The translations under genes and the position numbers were made by a program. A DNA stretch of 64,000 nucleotides from Trichoplax adhaerens (lineage: Eukaryota > Placozoa > Uniplacotomia > Trichoplacea > Trichoplacidae), in contig NW_002060949.1 of assembly GCF_000150275.1 (NCBI RefSeq), positions 5,145,193 through 5,209,192 of the forward strand. The letters run 5' to 3'. The notes beneath the pieces were generated by a model. The model was not told the origin of the DNA, searched no databases, and worked only from the letters and a program-made list of their open reading frames with translations. Below, one piece after another: positions 25,687 through 39,800 of the stretch; position 1 is the stretch's first letter; each line of letters begins with the position of its first letter.

Positions 25687-28600
25687 ATGTTTTATGCTCA
25701 TTTAATCTTATCTAAGAAAGGCCCTTTGGCCAAGGTATGGTTAGCTGCTCATTGGGATAAGAAGTTAACCAAAGCTCAAATTTACGAAGCGGATGTCAAA
25801 TCATCTGTAGATAGTATTAAATCACCTCAAGTCAAGATGGCACTCAGAACAAGTGGTCATCTCTTGCTAGGTGTAGTACGTATCTATTCACGCAAAGCCA
25901 AGTACTTATTGACCGATTGTAGCGATGCATTTGTCAAGATTAAAATGGCCTTTAGGCCAGGTGTTAACGTCGATTTACCAAAGGATAGTGAAGAAGCAGC
26001 TGCCAACGCTGTGACCTTACCTGAAGTTTTCCATGATTTCAACCTTTTAGATGGCAATCAAAGGTACAACAGTTCATCTTTAATCGGATAACACGAATAG
26101 CTACAACGGATAAGAATAAACTTAAAATTAGGCTAGACTCGATTTAAAAAAAAAAAATGGATGCAATCAGTCAACTTTTCTCCAAATGTTGAAAATATCC
26201 CCACTACACATTACAACTGCCATTTTCTGTTGAAAATACTCAATACAGTATGAAGAAAATCTCACCCTATTCTTACCATATTCAATCATTTTGTAGTTTG
26301 AAAATAAATCGAATTTAATCTACAATTGCCACTAGATAACATACTTACGACATCATCATCATTTTTATCAATCCATGTCGACTGATACAGTACTGGAGGA
26401 ATTACAGATAGATAGATAAAATGGTCGTGTTATTCGACACACCATTTCAATTCACTGACTAAATTCAATTTCTAACATGAAGCAATCTACTGTACGATAG
26501 TTTCACCTTTGGTTTCTATTGATTTGATACTAGTCGACGTTATTGTAGATATTTCCATTGCTATGATTTCAGTCTTTGACGGCCAATAGCGAGATTGCCT
26601 TGTTGTAACTTTTCACGCGGATAACTACTGTATTCTGTAATCAAGGGAAACAAATTGTAAATATTAGTTAGATATGTTAACTTATATGAATCGATTAATT
26701 AATCATGTATCAATGAATGAGTTTGTTAGACGAGGAATTTCAATGTTGTACAAAGTAGATGCACTTTAATTAATGCGATATTGATCTCGTTGAGTGATGA
26801 AATATTTTCCACATTGTCATCATTGATACTTAATACTGTAAATGCCAATCATACCTGTGATGCGTGGATCATATTGCCATTGCAGTAACGTACTTGAAAT
26901 TCCTTTGCTCGTGCACTCTTTACTGTGTGTACATAGTGTTAATTTATAATCAATTTAACACTGTAAATACTATAATTACTCCAGACGTAATTTTAAACTT
27001 ACTCTCTATTTTACACTTTACTGTAGTGCTTTGTGCTTTTCATCGATATGCTATCCATGGCTAGAGATGGAAAAATCTTTTTTAAGAGTCCAGTTATTGT
27101 GTCGCAAATTTTCAATTACTACACTACTATGCCAATTTTTAGCCATTTCCAATAAATAAGACCCTAAAGAAGATACAAATTACTTTTAATAATATCATAG
27201 AACTGTCATGTATCGCTGCAATAAGAAGAGGACTTAATGCATACAGTATACCCGTCGATCTGCTCATAATTATAGTATAATGACTGATAATAAGAAATTC
27301 AGAAACTAGACACGCACGAGTAAACGTAACTGAACTGTAGGATAAAAGTAATTACATACAGTAATTATTACTCCGTGTACATTTCAGTAAACTACGTATA
27401 TTTAATAGACTCCGGCTCGATACTGTTAGTCATTGTAAGTTGCTCGTAAATTATACAGTATAGTTGTTTTTTTTACTAATCATGTATCATGGGGTTTACA
27501 AATTAAAATCAAATTTATTGAAACTTTTTTATTGGAAATTTGTACTTAATCGTGTGTATATATACTGTACACTATGGTGTTGCATATATTTTATATAGGT
27601 GTATGCCTCGTATCAGTGTATTATGACGAGCAACTCGCACTGTCTGTAGTTGTAGATGTAATGATGGGAGATCCTATATTATTATTTTTAATTATGGTTT
27701 ATTCCCTAGTTGATTAAGTTCGTAATAGTTTAGAAACAACAAATTTCTACGCCTTCACACACTTATGTTCGATGATTCTTACAAGGGAAGCCTTTGCCTG
27801 AGTTGACATCTTTTACTTATTATAATTGCATTGTAGCTTCGATTTAGAAATACAATTACCCAACATTAATCAATCTCGTGCCGAGGAAATCACCATGAAA
27901 GATGATTTTGGTCAAGCTTCAGTAATCTTTGCTGGTGAAGATGGCTTTGGTGAAATGCCTATGGATGATGAACAAGAGAGAGAAATTTTACGTCATGCTG
28001 AAGAGGAATCTTCATTGTATGACAAAAATCAACCAGTCGGCGTATTAGATGAGAGCAGAAGCCTACAAAGTAAACATTTACTAGATGATAAATCAGTCGG
28101 CAAGGATAGTGTTGGATTAGACAATGAATTCTTGGAAGGTGAAGGCTTTGGTATGGATATAGAAGCTGCTAATTTGTTTGATAATGATGATAATGCATTC
28201 GGTGATATTGATGAGAAACGACTAGAAGAAGAAGAAAAAGATGCATTAGTTACTCCTGTTGATATCACCTTAAATAGCATCGATCAAATGGGCAAGACTG
28301 GTATTGCTGATGATACAACATTGATACGAAATGATCAGGACCAGTTCGTATTGGAACCTTTGGATATGACACAACAAAAAATTAATAATCGTATTAGACG
28401 AAAAAGAAAGTTGATCGTAGATACTAAACTGAAGCTATCAAAGAAATTTTTTGAAGATCAATTAAAGGATTCCTCAGATATTGTCCACAACTATCCTATT
28501 GAGCCTGCTACTAAGAAAGCACTACTTTGGAAAGGGACCCTTGATATAAAACGTCTATTTCAATCCCCCATACATGAATGTTACGCCCTGAATTTATCCT

Positions 28601-29629
28601 TACATCCCAGGAATCACATGGGAGATGATAGGGAGTTGTTACGTGAGCATGACATTTCTATTCCATCTCCTAGAATGGAGGATGACTATGAAAAGATTGG
28701 TAAGAATTGATATCTTTATGGCTTTTAATTACGGTAGTAACTTGCTAGGGCTTTGTTACGCTGGAGATGCCGTCAATCTTCAAAATTTAAACTAGAAATT
28801 GAGCCATTTATCAGTTAATAATGCAATTGAGTATAGCATAAAATAGCTTATATTCCTGATGATTTATGCTCACTACGCTGAGGTAATATATATCTACAAC
28901 CTTTGTTATTTATTAGTTTTGGATCCGACTGCTAACGAAAATGATGAAACTGCAATAAACGATGAGCAACTTAATTTCGACGAAGGTGACGCGTACATAC
29001 CTGAAGAAGATGTTAGCAAAGAGCCTCTGATGGAATCTAAAGTTGATGAAATGCCTGAAGTTGATCTCAATGTCTCATTAGAGCCAGAGTTTACAAGTCA
29101 AGACGGCGCGGCACTTACTGAAAATCATAGGTATGATCATATTCCTACGAATGACATGTGCTCTTTTATTACATATGGTACGATAAGATTGGTAACGCAA
29201 CGTGATATGATATTACACTTGTTGTTTATTGTTGTATTACTAAATAATGCTTTGCTTAAATAGAACATGCTTATTATAGTAACAGTAACACTATATTGAT
29301 AAGATCTAAACACTGCGATTGGATTATCCTTCAAAATTATTAAACTACTAAAAGTCGTATTAGTACTGTAAGTCAGTGTAAGCTTTATAGTAACAACTAT
29401 ACATATCAATAATGACCGTAGGTGGCAACAGCGAAGACAGCGCTTTCTGGAAAGCATAACGAAAATTGAAGCCGAAAATCGTAAAGCAACTTTCTTTGAA
29501 ATTTGTAAGAAAAGTAACAAAAAGCAGGCTGCTGTCAAATTTTATACCCTGTTATTACTAGCAAAGCAGAGTGTTGTAAATGTTAAACAATCAGAAATTT
29601 ACGGTGATATAGCTATCAATAAGCGATAA
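25687..29629 (+). CDS. RAD21: Double-strand-break repair protein RAD21 (cohesin kleisin subunit)
   Basis: RAD21 closes the SMC1-SMC3 cohesin ring that holds sister chromatids together and shapes chromatin loops. Four exons, 25687-26063, 27837-28699, 28917-29130 and 29422-29629, give 553 residues (human 631). The N-terminal kleisin domain that binds SMC3 starts [16 protein letters not shown] and contains [20 protein letters not shown]. The acidic middle carries EREILR ending at Arg178, equivalent to the human separase site DREIMR (Arg172), then RRKRKLIVD. The C-terminal winged helix that binds SMC1 is exon 4 ([21 protein letters not shown], shown in part). The linker is shorter than in human. 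All phases close. The 1.8-kb first intron is the longest in this gene. Confidence 0.97.
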
Positions 29630-30954
29630 AGTTATTTCTGTTAAATCCGTTCATAGATAATGATTATTTCTATCGGGTCACGATTCTATTGAATATTGTA
29701 AAATATTTTAATTGTAGTTTTTAACGGATAAGAGGTTGTATCATTCGAAAAGGAATGAAGTATTTTCACGTTATATGTATACAACGTACATGTCAGAAAT
29801 TTATTGCGTTTTATTATTTGCATTTTCGACTGTTAACTTTGTATCCGCGATGTAATATAATAATAATAGGTATACTCTAGAATTAAGTTACACTCAGTTG
29901 ATACTGTATGAAAGTTGTCAAGATCTTGGTAAATTACCAATTGTTTATTGTATTGGTTGTTAATTGATCCATAAATTGACTTTATAAACTTATAATAGAA
30001 AGCTCCAATATTTCAACTGTAGATCAGATTTCAAGAATTTGTATGTGCTTACTAATGCGGTCTACAGATGTAACAATCCTACTATTTTGAAGCGAATTTT
30101 CAAAAAAAGTTATTTAGTTCACTACTTTCGGGCCATTCATAGAGGATAATATATTAAATTTAACATTTGACCGTTGCTGTTTTAACGCCGTGCTTTTAAT
30201 AAAATATATATGATAAATTAATTGTGTGTCTATATGGTATATCAGCATGTGATATATTATTAAAAAAGGTCAAAGCTTAAGGCTAGTTTATTGAATATAT
30301 TTATTCATTAAAATAAGTAATCTCGAATAGGCTATCAAAACACTTCAAAAAATATAAATGAATGAAATTATAATACGATATAATGTAAATACAGACATGT
30401 ATGTATATATAAGTCTATGACCACTATGTCTTATTAATTCGTTAAGGCAGTAATACTGCATCCTATAGAAAATGTAATCGTTCACAGAAAGTAAAATAGC
30501 TAAAGTAATAGCCTTAAAAATACAGTACCTTAAGACGGAATGTAGAATCTAGATCTCTTGTAGATATACAAGTTCTTTTACAATTTTCATTCTTTTCTAT
30601 TATATCACAATTCTATAAATGCAGGGCAGTGCTAGAACATTTACGATAATCACAGTTTGAGAAAGTCTTTTCATAATTAATTAGTTTAGGGGTAAATAAA
30701 GTATAGAACCCAGTTTTAGATCCATGCAACTGTATGTACAAAATGGTATACATTTAAATCTATAATAACAGTTACGCGATTAATTGTCTATGACATCGCG
30801 AAAAGCTTCCGAGAGTATCGTACTGTATATACTTTAAGTATTATTGCGAGGATATGTAACATGAAGACGACTATAATGTTATCATATAGAATACAGTACG
30901 ACACTAAACGCGTGTAGAATCGATATACAGGATATTTCGTTGCATTCTGCAACG
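29630..30954. other. Convergent intergenic region, RAD21 / BFR1-like
   Basis: AT-rich sequence of about 1.3 kb between two stop codons. It contains possible poly(A) signals, for example AATAAA at 30199-30204 for RAD21. A few isolated TACTGTA or ACAGTAC motifs occur, with no dense array and no gene. Confidence 0.6.
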
Positions 30955-33900
30955 TTAATCTTCGGTGTTTAATTCGTTTTCAGATTTATTGGCTTCATTA
31001 TCTAGATCTGCCTCCACACTTAACGTATCAGTCTCTATGGTGTCTGATATTGGCGTATCATCATGGTCGGTGTAGCCATTTTCATTATTTTCTTCAGTTT
31101 TAGCGATTTCTCTTTTAGCAATTTCAGCGTCTTGTTCTGATTTATAATGTTTCTTATAGTACAAAACATGCAATATTGGTACGTCAGATACTTAAGACAG
31201 ATAAAACACCCAACATCTGCTATAATTATTATTAATTTGCTGTAGTTTCGAAAATTATTTATTTACAAATAGACATACTAGCTTTCCTTGCAAAGTTTCC
31301 ATTAATTGAGGTATTTCTGCAGTTGTTGCAGGTGCATGGAGGCTTAGAGACAGAAATTGCTCAAAAACTTCCGTGTGATGATTTAATCTCTGTGCAGTAC
31401 ATTTAAATTAAAGATAATGCGTTACCCAAACTTGCCTTTTTATTACGTTATGTACCATACTATAGCTGCATCTATCACTGCAACTTACTTTTGTATTAGC
31501 TACTTTTCGATTTTTTCTTGCCCTTTTTTTATTTGATTTCTTAGTAACAGTCATAAATTCTTCATCATCATCAGATTTTTTGCTAATGAAGACTCCATCT
31601 GGATATTCAGAATTACTAATTTTATCTTCTTTTGGTCCTGTAGCATGAGTAAAAGTCAATTCATTCATGCCATGGAACGATTTATTGAACAACTTTGTAA
31701 ATTTCTATTCGATAGCCGTAATATAGTACAAAATAGTCGGATAAATAGTCTTACCAGCAGCATCGTTAACATCATCTTGCGAGCGTACATCGACCGAACT
31801 ACCAGTTCTTTGTAAATAAGTTATAAGGGAGCTACATGTCGTGATTTCGTTCTCGAACGGTAAAAGAGAATTTTCATACTCCTTACTGAAAAGAAATTAT
31901 TTACACATCTTTATGTACCAAAGAGGTTATCTCTTAAAAATATACTTTAAGCAAAAATAATATTTGTGTCTATTTGATCGATGTTATTCATTTCTATTTA
32001 AATATATAGCAAATTATATTCCGTGCATACATTGCTAGTTGTCTTGCAAGTTCTCTTTCTTCTTTCCTTTTACTTCGTTCATCTTTACTACGTTTCATCA
32101 TTTCTCTAGATTGCTTATTGTACATATTGAGTTCTTTGTAAAAATTTGCGGTTAACTCTCGTTTCTTATTATATAGGTCATCAATTTCTGAAAGAATAAG
32201 CCATCTTTAGATGAGGAATAATAATATAGATAATTTATGACAAGTACAAATCGTTTATTCATTATAGCCAAAAGTAGTAAATGCTATTTCAACTGTTAGT
32301 AAATGATGTCAAATATAGCTATCATGTAATAGCAAATTTTTAAGAGTACCTTTTCGTAAGCTATCTTTTTCAGCATACTTTTCACGAGCTTTTATTCTCG
32401 CATCATCGTTTTGTATCTTTAAAGATGAGATTGTCTCTTTTATTTTATCTTCTTTTGCTTTTAGCTCAGAGATTTCTTTACTGCACGCCTGAGTTAGATC
32501 AATACCATGTTTAATTACTGATTTTTAATGATAATATTGAGTCATTATTTTGTTAATAACTCATTAGTTCGATGTACATTGAGTAACCACTGTTCTACCT
32601 AAATATTTACAAATCACAGTTCGTATGTAGTGACTCTTGTTTAAATCTATCTATCTATCTATCTGAAGCATTGCCTTACTAAATAACAATCACTGTAATG
32701 ATATTAAAATGTTATGGTTTCGATTTTACTTACATCTTTAGCTTGCCTAATCTGTTTCACTTTATCTCGATCCTCATTAAGTGCTTGCTGAGATAAATTA
32801 TAAGTCCTGTCAAGTGGTTATAAAATGTGGTAAGTAATCGCTTACAACCTTGTAAAATGATGGTGCAAGTTCAGTAGCAAATATAGTGTATAATGAATGG
32901 GCTGACTATATATATATGTATATATATTTATTGGCATAGATCAACTATGATCCAATGCTAATTCAAGAGAGCAGAGCTGATAGGTTCACCGTGATAGAAA
33001 CTCAATGTATTGTAAAAAATGAGCAGAACATTAAAACCTACTTTAAAGTCTTTTTGGATCTTTTCATCGCATCAATTGTAGCTACTAAATGCTTTTCTTC
33101 CTTCAATGATAGACGCTGTACTTGCAATTGAAATTCAAGCTTCCTACAAGGAAAAATAATTAGGCTAACTCTAACCCTTAATGTACATTTATTCGTATAA
33201 TGTCTACAAGTGTATTGTATAAATTTGAACATTGTTAAAATGAAATACAAAGTGATACTAGTCGTTCCGATAGCATAGTGTGTAAAATGCTTGATTTCTG
33301 AATCAAGTTAAGAAGGATTATACTCTATTTTTCGGTTTATAAAGAAATGTCTAACGTTGATTGTTCTGTTATAATTGTTGTCGTCATGTATGCTATATTT
33401 TACGTATTATACGCGCTCCGATACTATTTTCATATTCAAAATTTGATTAATGTGTATTTACTAATGGATTAGTACTGTAGTATTGTATAATTGTGAGGTG
33501 TCATGTTACGCTACAAAATCCTAGTAAGTACTTGAAAAGGGCAAATCAACAACAAATTCTATTAAAAATCATGTAATATAGCTCTTAATGTATAACCCAA
33601 GGCAGACAGGTTAAATTCATAAGTTGCCCATTTGCAAAGATTAGGCATAGCATTTTAAAATTCTAGAAAGAAAGTACTAACTTGATAGCATCATCAATCG
33701 ATTCTTGAGATTTGTAATGATGTAATCCGGCTAACAGCCTTGTAATATTATTATTCTAGGTCAAGGAAAAGAAAGCATAGATCAATCAAGTACCTGAAAA
33801 TAATTCTTCTTGTGGATAGATACTAGGCTTAAATTAAGAGTAAGTTATGCAAACATGTTGTTTGTACAATTCTAGGTGTATCATACAGTACTGTACAATG

Positions 33901-34848
33901 GTGTAAAATAAGAAGACCACTGGGTGATTTGTATAATACAGTAGTATATTATGGGGTAGGGTAGTACCAGTCCAGCAGTAATCTACTACCATTATACTGT
34001 AGAGTAGGTTACTTGCGTTATGGCTTGTGCTATCGTTTTGGCTACCATTTGACATACAGCTTGATGATTTCTCGAATAGACTGTAGACAATTAGTAAGAA
34101 TGCTTTCTTTTGATAGCATGGCCTCTAGCACTACAGTCGCTAAGACTTGTAAGCGATACACACAGATTATGAATTGCAGATTATTAATAAGGGTGAATCG
34201 ACAGTCGTTGTTACAACTTGATCGCCATACCTTTTCAGCCACTTGCTTATTAAGGGCTTTCAGCTCTTCATCTGTGCTTCTTCTTCTATCGACGATGTTT
34301 TGCTTTTCATTGCGAATCTCTGCAAGTTCATTAATCAATTTATCCTTCTTTGCAGTAGATTCAGAACTGGTTTGCGGAAGAGGCTTGACGATCGATTTCT
34401 ATACCCATACAAAAGGAGAGTTGTTTTATCATTCAAGCCTATCAATTCGATGTTGTCTAAATTAGAAATGTGGTAGCGGCATCAGTACATACAATTCGCT
34501 TTTCTTTTTCCTTAATTTCCTCCTTTAGTAGTTCGATATCGTCATTGAATTTTTTCCGATTAGGTGGTCGTAATTTTCGCATTTTGGAAGCTGTCAATAG
34601 AGTTTGGCATTGAGGATTTATTTGATTATTGATTACCGTATCGATGAATTAATCAGCGTTAATTACTAAACAGCCTAGGGTATGACTTCGATTATGGTAT
34701 TACCATGCACAAGATTGTACCATTTCAACAACATGATGAATTAATCCATCTATCCTGTCCATTTGATTATTATACTGTACAAGATTGAATTGGTTTTTCG
34801 TCTGATCGTACCTGTCTCGTTCGCCTCCATGTCATCATTCTCGGCCAT
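30955..34848 (-). CDS. BFR1-like (nuclear segregation / mRNP) coiled-coil protein
   Basis: A charged coiled-coil protein of roughly 490-500 residues. Exons (descending): 34848-34812, 34590-34493, 34398-34231, 33755-33682, 33143-33042, 32806-32734, 32488-32350, 32187-32031, 31885 to about 31771 or 31755, 31692-31489, 31389-31279, 31152-30955. It starts MAENDDMEANE; then KLRPPNRKKFNDDIELLKEE, long Lys/Glu heptads, LHHYKSQESIDDAI, RELTANFYKELNMYNKQ and YENSLLPFENEITTCSSLI match the order of yeast Bfr1, a polysome/ER mRNP factor, and its little-studied animal relatives. A Lys-rich patch (KKSNKKRARKNRK) and an acidic tail follow. The exon 9/10 join does not close in phase with the obvious donor; an alternative donor at GAT|GTTAAC does. 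The family assignment is from recognition and not from a search. Confidence 0.65.
32645..32664. repeat. (ATCT)n microsatellite in a BFR1-like intron
   Basis: Five perfect tandem ATCT tetranucleotides between exons 6 and 7. Likely length-polymorphic, with no evident function. Confidence 0.9.
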
Positions 34849-35440
34849 TTTGTTACTATTGCGGTAAAGTCCGAAAAGTAGGCGTGCAATTGTAGCCAAG
34901 AGTGGAAAATAGTGGATGTATTTTGGCTAGAGTGGAGTATACAAGTGTCCAGTTGACCAATGGATACACTACAAGGTAATGTTGGAGCGCACTTTCCAAA
35001 TGGCCAGAAAGTGTGATTGACGAAGCAAATATTGATGCAATGTTGCCTCTTGGCAGACTGCTTGCAGCCAGTCAGTGAATGGATACTCTCTCGAGACCGT
35101 GGAGTATAGTACTGTACTGCTCTTCACGGGCTTGCTGTGTGGTCGTGTCAGCGAGCGAGCTGATACACAAGTTAGACGTCAAGAAGTTGCAGTCGTTTAT
35201 AAACAGAATGAATCAAGTGAGTAGAGTATAGTGTCCGGTACTTGTAGAATGTGTAGTACTGTGCCCTGTAGTCCACATGCTCTGTGCTGTACAGTGAGTG
35301 TACACTCAGTCACTACGGTACTGTACATTGAGCATGCCTAGTTTTAACTTCTACTTACAGTACCAAGTCGATTTACTACAGTACCAACCTCAACGACGTG
35401 TCAGTTTTTCAGTGGCTAGCTTGTCCGGTCTCTTTCTGTT

Positions 35441-35536
35441 TAGTACTGTACACTGTACAGTACAGTACAGTAGACGACAGACCAGACTAACTTACAGTAC
35501 AGTATTGTATGTATTGTACTGTACACTGTACTGTAG
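35441..35536. promoter_or_regulatory. GTACTGTAC array in the BFR1-like / RIOK3 gap
   Basis: TAGTACTGTACACTGTACAG is followed by repeated TACAGTACAG. A short spacer and another run of ACAGTACAGTA and GTACTGTACACTGTACTGTA close the block. The units are overlapping palindromes on both strands. Confidence 0.55.
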
Positions 35537-36520
35537 ACAAGACTATCAAGACCTCCAAACTTGAATTGGAACTGTACTAATACTGTTCATGACAGTAGTG
35601 TACGGACAGTAGTATGGACATATTGCTTACTGTACTGTAGTTTTGGAAAGAACGGTTTGCCTTGAAACGTCATTTACCAAAAAATTGACGTTGTACAGTA
35701 ATTCTGACAACGGATCCTTGTAGATCAACTCATTCTCTTTATCGACTGATATAAAATGTGTTATAAGATCGCCCAATTCTTATGCATTCACTTTCACTAA
35801 AATCCTACATATGAGCCCGTCCTCCCTCACACTGTACAGACTGTGTAGTCAATTCGCTGTACTGTACAGTGACAAGACTACAACAGTCCAGTATTGTACA
35901 CTACTACAGAATAGCCCGACCCGGCCTAGGACTCGAAGGTGGACACTCCTTTGAACGGACAGGCATTTGGCCAACTCGGGTTAACAAATTGTGTCAAACA
36001 CTTGGTATGCAGACAGTCGATTCTAGATTGACTGATTTTTTCGAAATGAATGAATATTACATTGTACTCCATTGGCTGTTACTAAGCTTTGCTTGCAGCA
36101 GTCACTTTAGGTCATTCATCTTCTTCAAATTAATACCAGTGATTTACAAAACAGACTGGGAAAATCCATACTGAGTCAGTATTTTTGGACATTTACGGTC
36201 TGAAATGGTATGAAAAGTCCGTCCATCTGCGGATACAGTAGTGTCCACTGTAGACTCTCTTATGAAAGGGTCTCTAGTCTCCACTATCCACTAGTCCACT
36301 CACTGTCCAGTGTCCGGTCCAGTCCAGTCGTAAGAGAGTGAGCGTGCGCAAATGACATTTATTGATATCATGAAATAAATCAATCATGACATCACCGATG
36401 ATGGATCACTTTTTGCTGATGCAACAAAATTTGGCAGCTATCTGTCAGTCTGTATCACTGACACTACCCCAGTAACTGAGTACAGTACTGTACTGTAATA
36501 ATGGTACGCTGACTGACGGT

Positions 36521-36544
36521 CTGGTCCGGTCCGGTCCGGACCAG
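36521..36544. repeat. CCGGT/CCGGACC pentamer repeat with inverted ends
   Basis: Three GGTCC-type pentamers in a row are flanked by CTGGTCCGG on one side and CCGGACCAG on the other, forming an inverted repeat about 260 bp upstream of RIOK3. A close relative is at 54387-54403 in another divergent promoter. Confidence 0.7.
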
Positions 36545-36804
36545 ATGATACTGTAAGCTTGGCTTCAAAGAAATTTCTGCCCAGTCAACACTTTTTCAAT
36601 GAATGTAGACGACGATGGGCTCTTTGGACGACAGTGTTATGACTGTACGCTTGTCTACTGTATGATACACAGTAATGAGGAATGATCGCTTTGCTAGCCT
36701 TTGCTACTCTCTATAAGTACTCTTAGTATGCAAGACCAAAGGGCATTTCCTAAACTTTCTGGTCTCTCTTACTATCCTTTGCCGAGTGGAGAATAATTTG
36801 ACCA

Positions 36805-39800
36805 ATGGCAGCAAATGATGCCGTTAAGAATCCTTGGTTTAAAAACCAACCTTTACCAAGCCCCTCACAAGACTGTTCATTACAAAATGTGATGGATGAA
36901 GAGCTAGCTAGAGTATTACAACGAGGGGAAGATAATCCAACCCAATTTCAACATGGAAACATCAATCTTGTCGACCAAGTCAATCCTACTTGTGAGAGTG
37001 ATCATATTTTAGCCCAGATGCTACAAAATCAGTACGATTTCGAATATGATCAAAGTTTAGAGCTAGAGGAAAGAAAGATGAATGGAAATAATGGAAAAGG
37101 TAAGTCAAGAGTGATAGACCAGTGGAAAATTGCATACGACTGTCTTGATAGGATATACTGACTGTACACTGTACAGTATCAGTATTGGGAACGGCCCCCC
37201 CTGTACTGTATCTATAGTATATGACATAAACACTCTATACTGTACAACAGTTTTAAAAGCAGCCTGACATCCTACTTTAATGACAACAATCTAAATACAA
37301 GAAGGAGAACGATTCTCCTTCATCGTAGCTTTATCCAAATTCTTTACAGATGTGAAACTGTTACTCTATTCTAGGATGGTAGAAATAGGCAGTTTACATT
37401 GATAACATGAACTGCTACTTTAATGATAACAATCTAAATACTGTACTGTGTTTGGTCAAAAAAATTGCGTTGTTAGAAACTAGCGTTTTTACTATATAGA
37501 CCCTGATTATATCGATGATTGTCACACGTTGTACAGTATTCTAAGGCTAAGACTATTCTTTCAAAACCTTTTATTAATCATGCTTCAACTTACTTATCAT
37601 AACTTGTCAGTAAAGGTATGCGTTTTAAATTGTTTTCATAATTTATCTTGCCATAGTTACCATATCATATGATAACTATCGCTGTATGCATCCTCTGGAT
37701 AAGGAATATTACTGTGATGCTGGCCTAATAGTAGGTAAGACAATGATAGTATTGATAGCAAAAGAATGAACTAACAATCGCAATTGTTATTTTGCGTATT
37801 TCCTTTAATAAAAAAAAAACCTTCCATGTTAGTAGTCTATTAGCTTTAAAACGTCTACTGGTTTAAGTTAAATACTATACCCATGCAGTATATGCGAGTT
37901 CGGTTATAACTCCAAAATGCATATCATAATCTGTATTTTAATGATGTATGCTATTAAACCTATTTTACGACTTGTTATTGTATTTGTAAATACGCGTATA
38001 ATATCGTATCCATTTACGTGAATATCAAATAAAAGTTAAAAGTACAGTAGAACTACACGTGAATAGGCTTATTCGATTGTCACAATTGAGTAGTACTCTT
38101 TATAGTTGTATTTCATATGCTTACATATTTCTATCGGTAGCATAAAGTGACTTTTTCGGTGATCCCTATCTTTGCTAGATACCACTGCTACTGATGAAAC
38201 GTACAACGATAACGAGGACAAGACTGATACAAAGCTGCCAAAAAAGAATACAATCACAACCAAGCATGACTACGATATCTGCTGTCGGAAGAATACTAAA
38301 AGCATGGAAAGTAAAGTAAGTTTCGAATCGATTCATGTACAGTCGATACTGTACTATGCTTTCGTTGTTTTCTATGCTATTGAAATTTATAAAAGTACAC
38401 TACAAGTAAGCGTAAAATATTAAATTAAAGTTTTCCTAATAACATAAGGATGTTTTTAGAGTACCCTAGATGGAAATTTTTGTAACCTATAGCAAACATA
38501 CGGTCGATCACTCTAAAATTTAAAAATGCTCTCAAAATAGTGAAATCGCTTAAAGTATTTGGATGTCGCTTTTCGTACTTTAAAAGCATTAATACAATAA
38601 TTTATTAATGAATATCCTGTATCAAGGTTCAAGCTAATTTTATATGTGTTCGTATTTTTCGTCTACAGTTTCCTCCAAATTTTCGATGCGGTGATTTAAA
38701 TGATGCATCAACTGAAGTCAAGATACCTAATCATGTCTACAACTCTTTAAAACAACATTCATTCCGTGAAGATCGTCAAAGTCATCGACTTCATGAAAAG
38801 AAGGAACATTCAACTCATGTAAGATAAGGAAAATTAATTACATAATTGTATACAAATGGAACATAATAAAAGCATAGCAGCGAATCATGTATATTAGTCC
38901 ATTGGTAACACTTGATTCAAAATTTAATAGGAGCAAGCACTAGACGAAAAAACCCGTTTACTAATATACAAGTTAGTTAATAATGGTACTTTGGAGAATG
39001 TTGGAGGATGTTTTAGTACTGGTAAAGAAGCTTGCGTATTTTATGCAACGGGAGGACAGTAAGTGAATCCGGGGTTTACAGTTTAGATATATACGCTTTC
39101 TTGAAAGATTGATTTCATCATACTGATAAATTTTTGAACGAATTCTTAGATCTTATCAATTCATGCTTATTGATAACTTGTTAAAATTGAATTGTTGACA
39201 GACTTGAAAAGATAGATCTGCCCGCCGAATGTGCCATCAAAGTATATAAGACAACGTTAAACGAATTCAAGAATCGCGACGAATACATTAAAGATGATTA
39301 CAGATTTAAGGATAGATTTAGTAAACAAAATCCTCGGAAAATTGTTCGGTTATGGGCAGAGAAAGAAACACATAATTTACACAGGTTAGTTGAACGATCA
39401 AAAGTTTATGTATAAGACGGAATGATTATGCTAGATTAAATAGTTTTTGTTACTGATCAACTATTTGTAGACTACAAGCAGCTTCCATCCATTGCCCTCA
39501 ACCACTTTTGCTACGAAAGCACGTATTAGTAATGAGTTTCATTGGTCTTAATCAGAAACCTGCGCCGAAGTTGAAAGACGCTAAATTGTCTTACTCCGAT
39601 ATCACTGCCGCTTACAACCAGTGCTTGCAGGTAAAAGTGCTTAAAATTATTAACTTCGTTTCTGCAGCTACCTGTAATCGCTACGTGTAGACTTCAGTTT
39701 GTGGGTTATATTTCACTATTTTTGTAGATATAGCAGACTCTGCTGTAAAACGTATATATAATTTCTTAGTATTAAGTGGTCGATCATTCGGTAGAATAAT

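Larger units (their letters stand above)
34849..36804. promoter_or_regulatory. Bidirectional promoter region, BFR1-like / RIOK3
   Basis: About 2 kb separate the two divergent start codons. The region is richer in GC than its surroundings and saturated with TGTACAGT/GTACTGTAC units, with peaks at 35441-35536, near 35620-35640, 35850-35900 and 36481-36498. It also has GTCCACT and GTCCGGT repeats. Open frames of 88 and 101 codons inside it lack recognisable domains. Confidence 0.6.
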
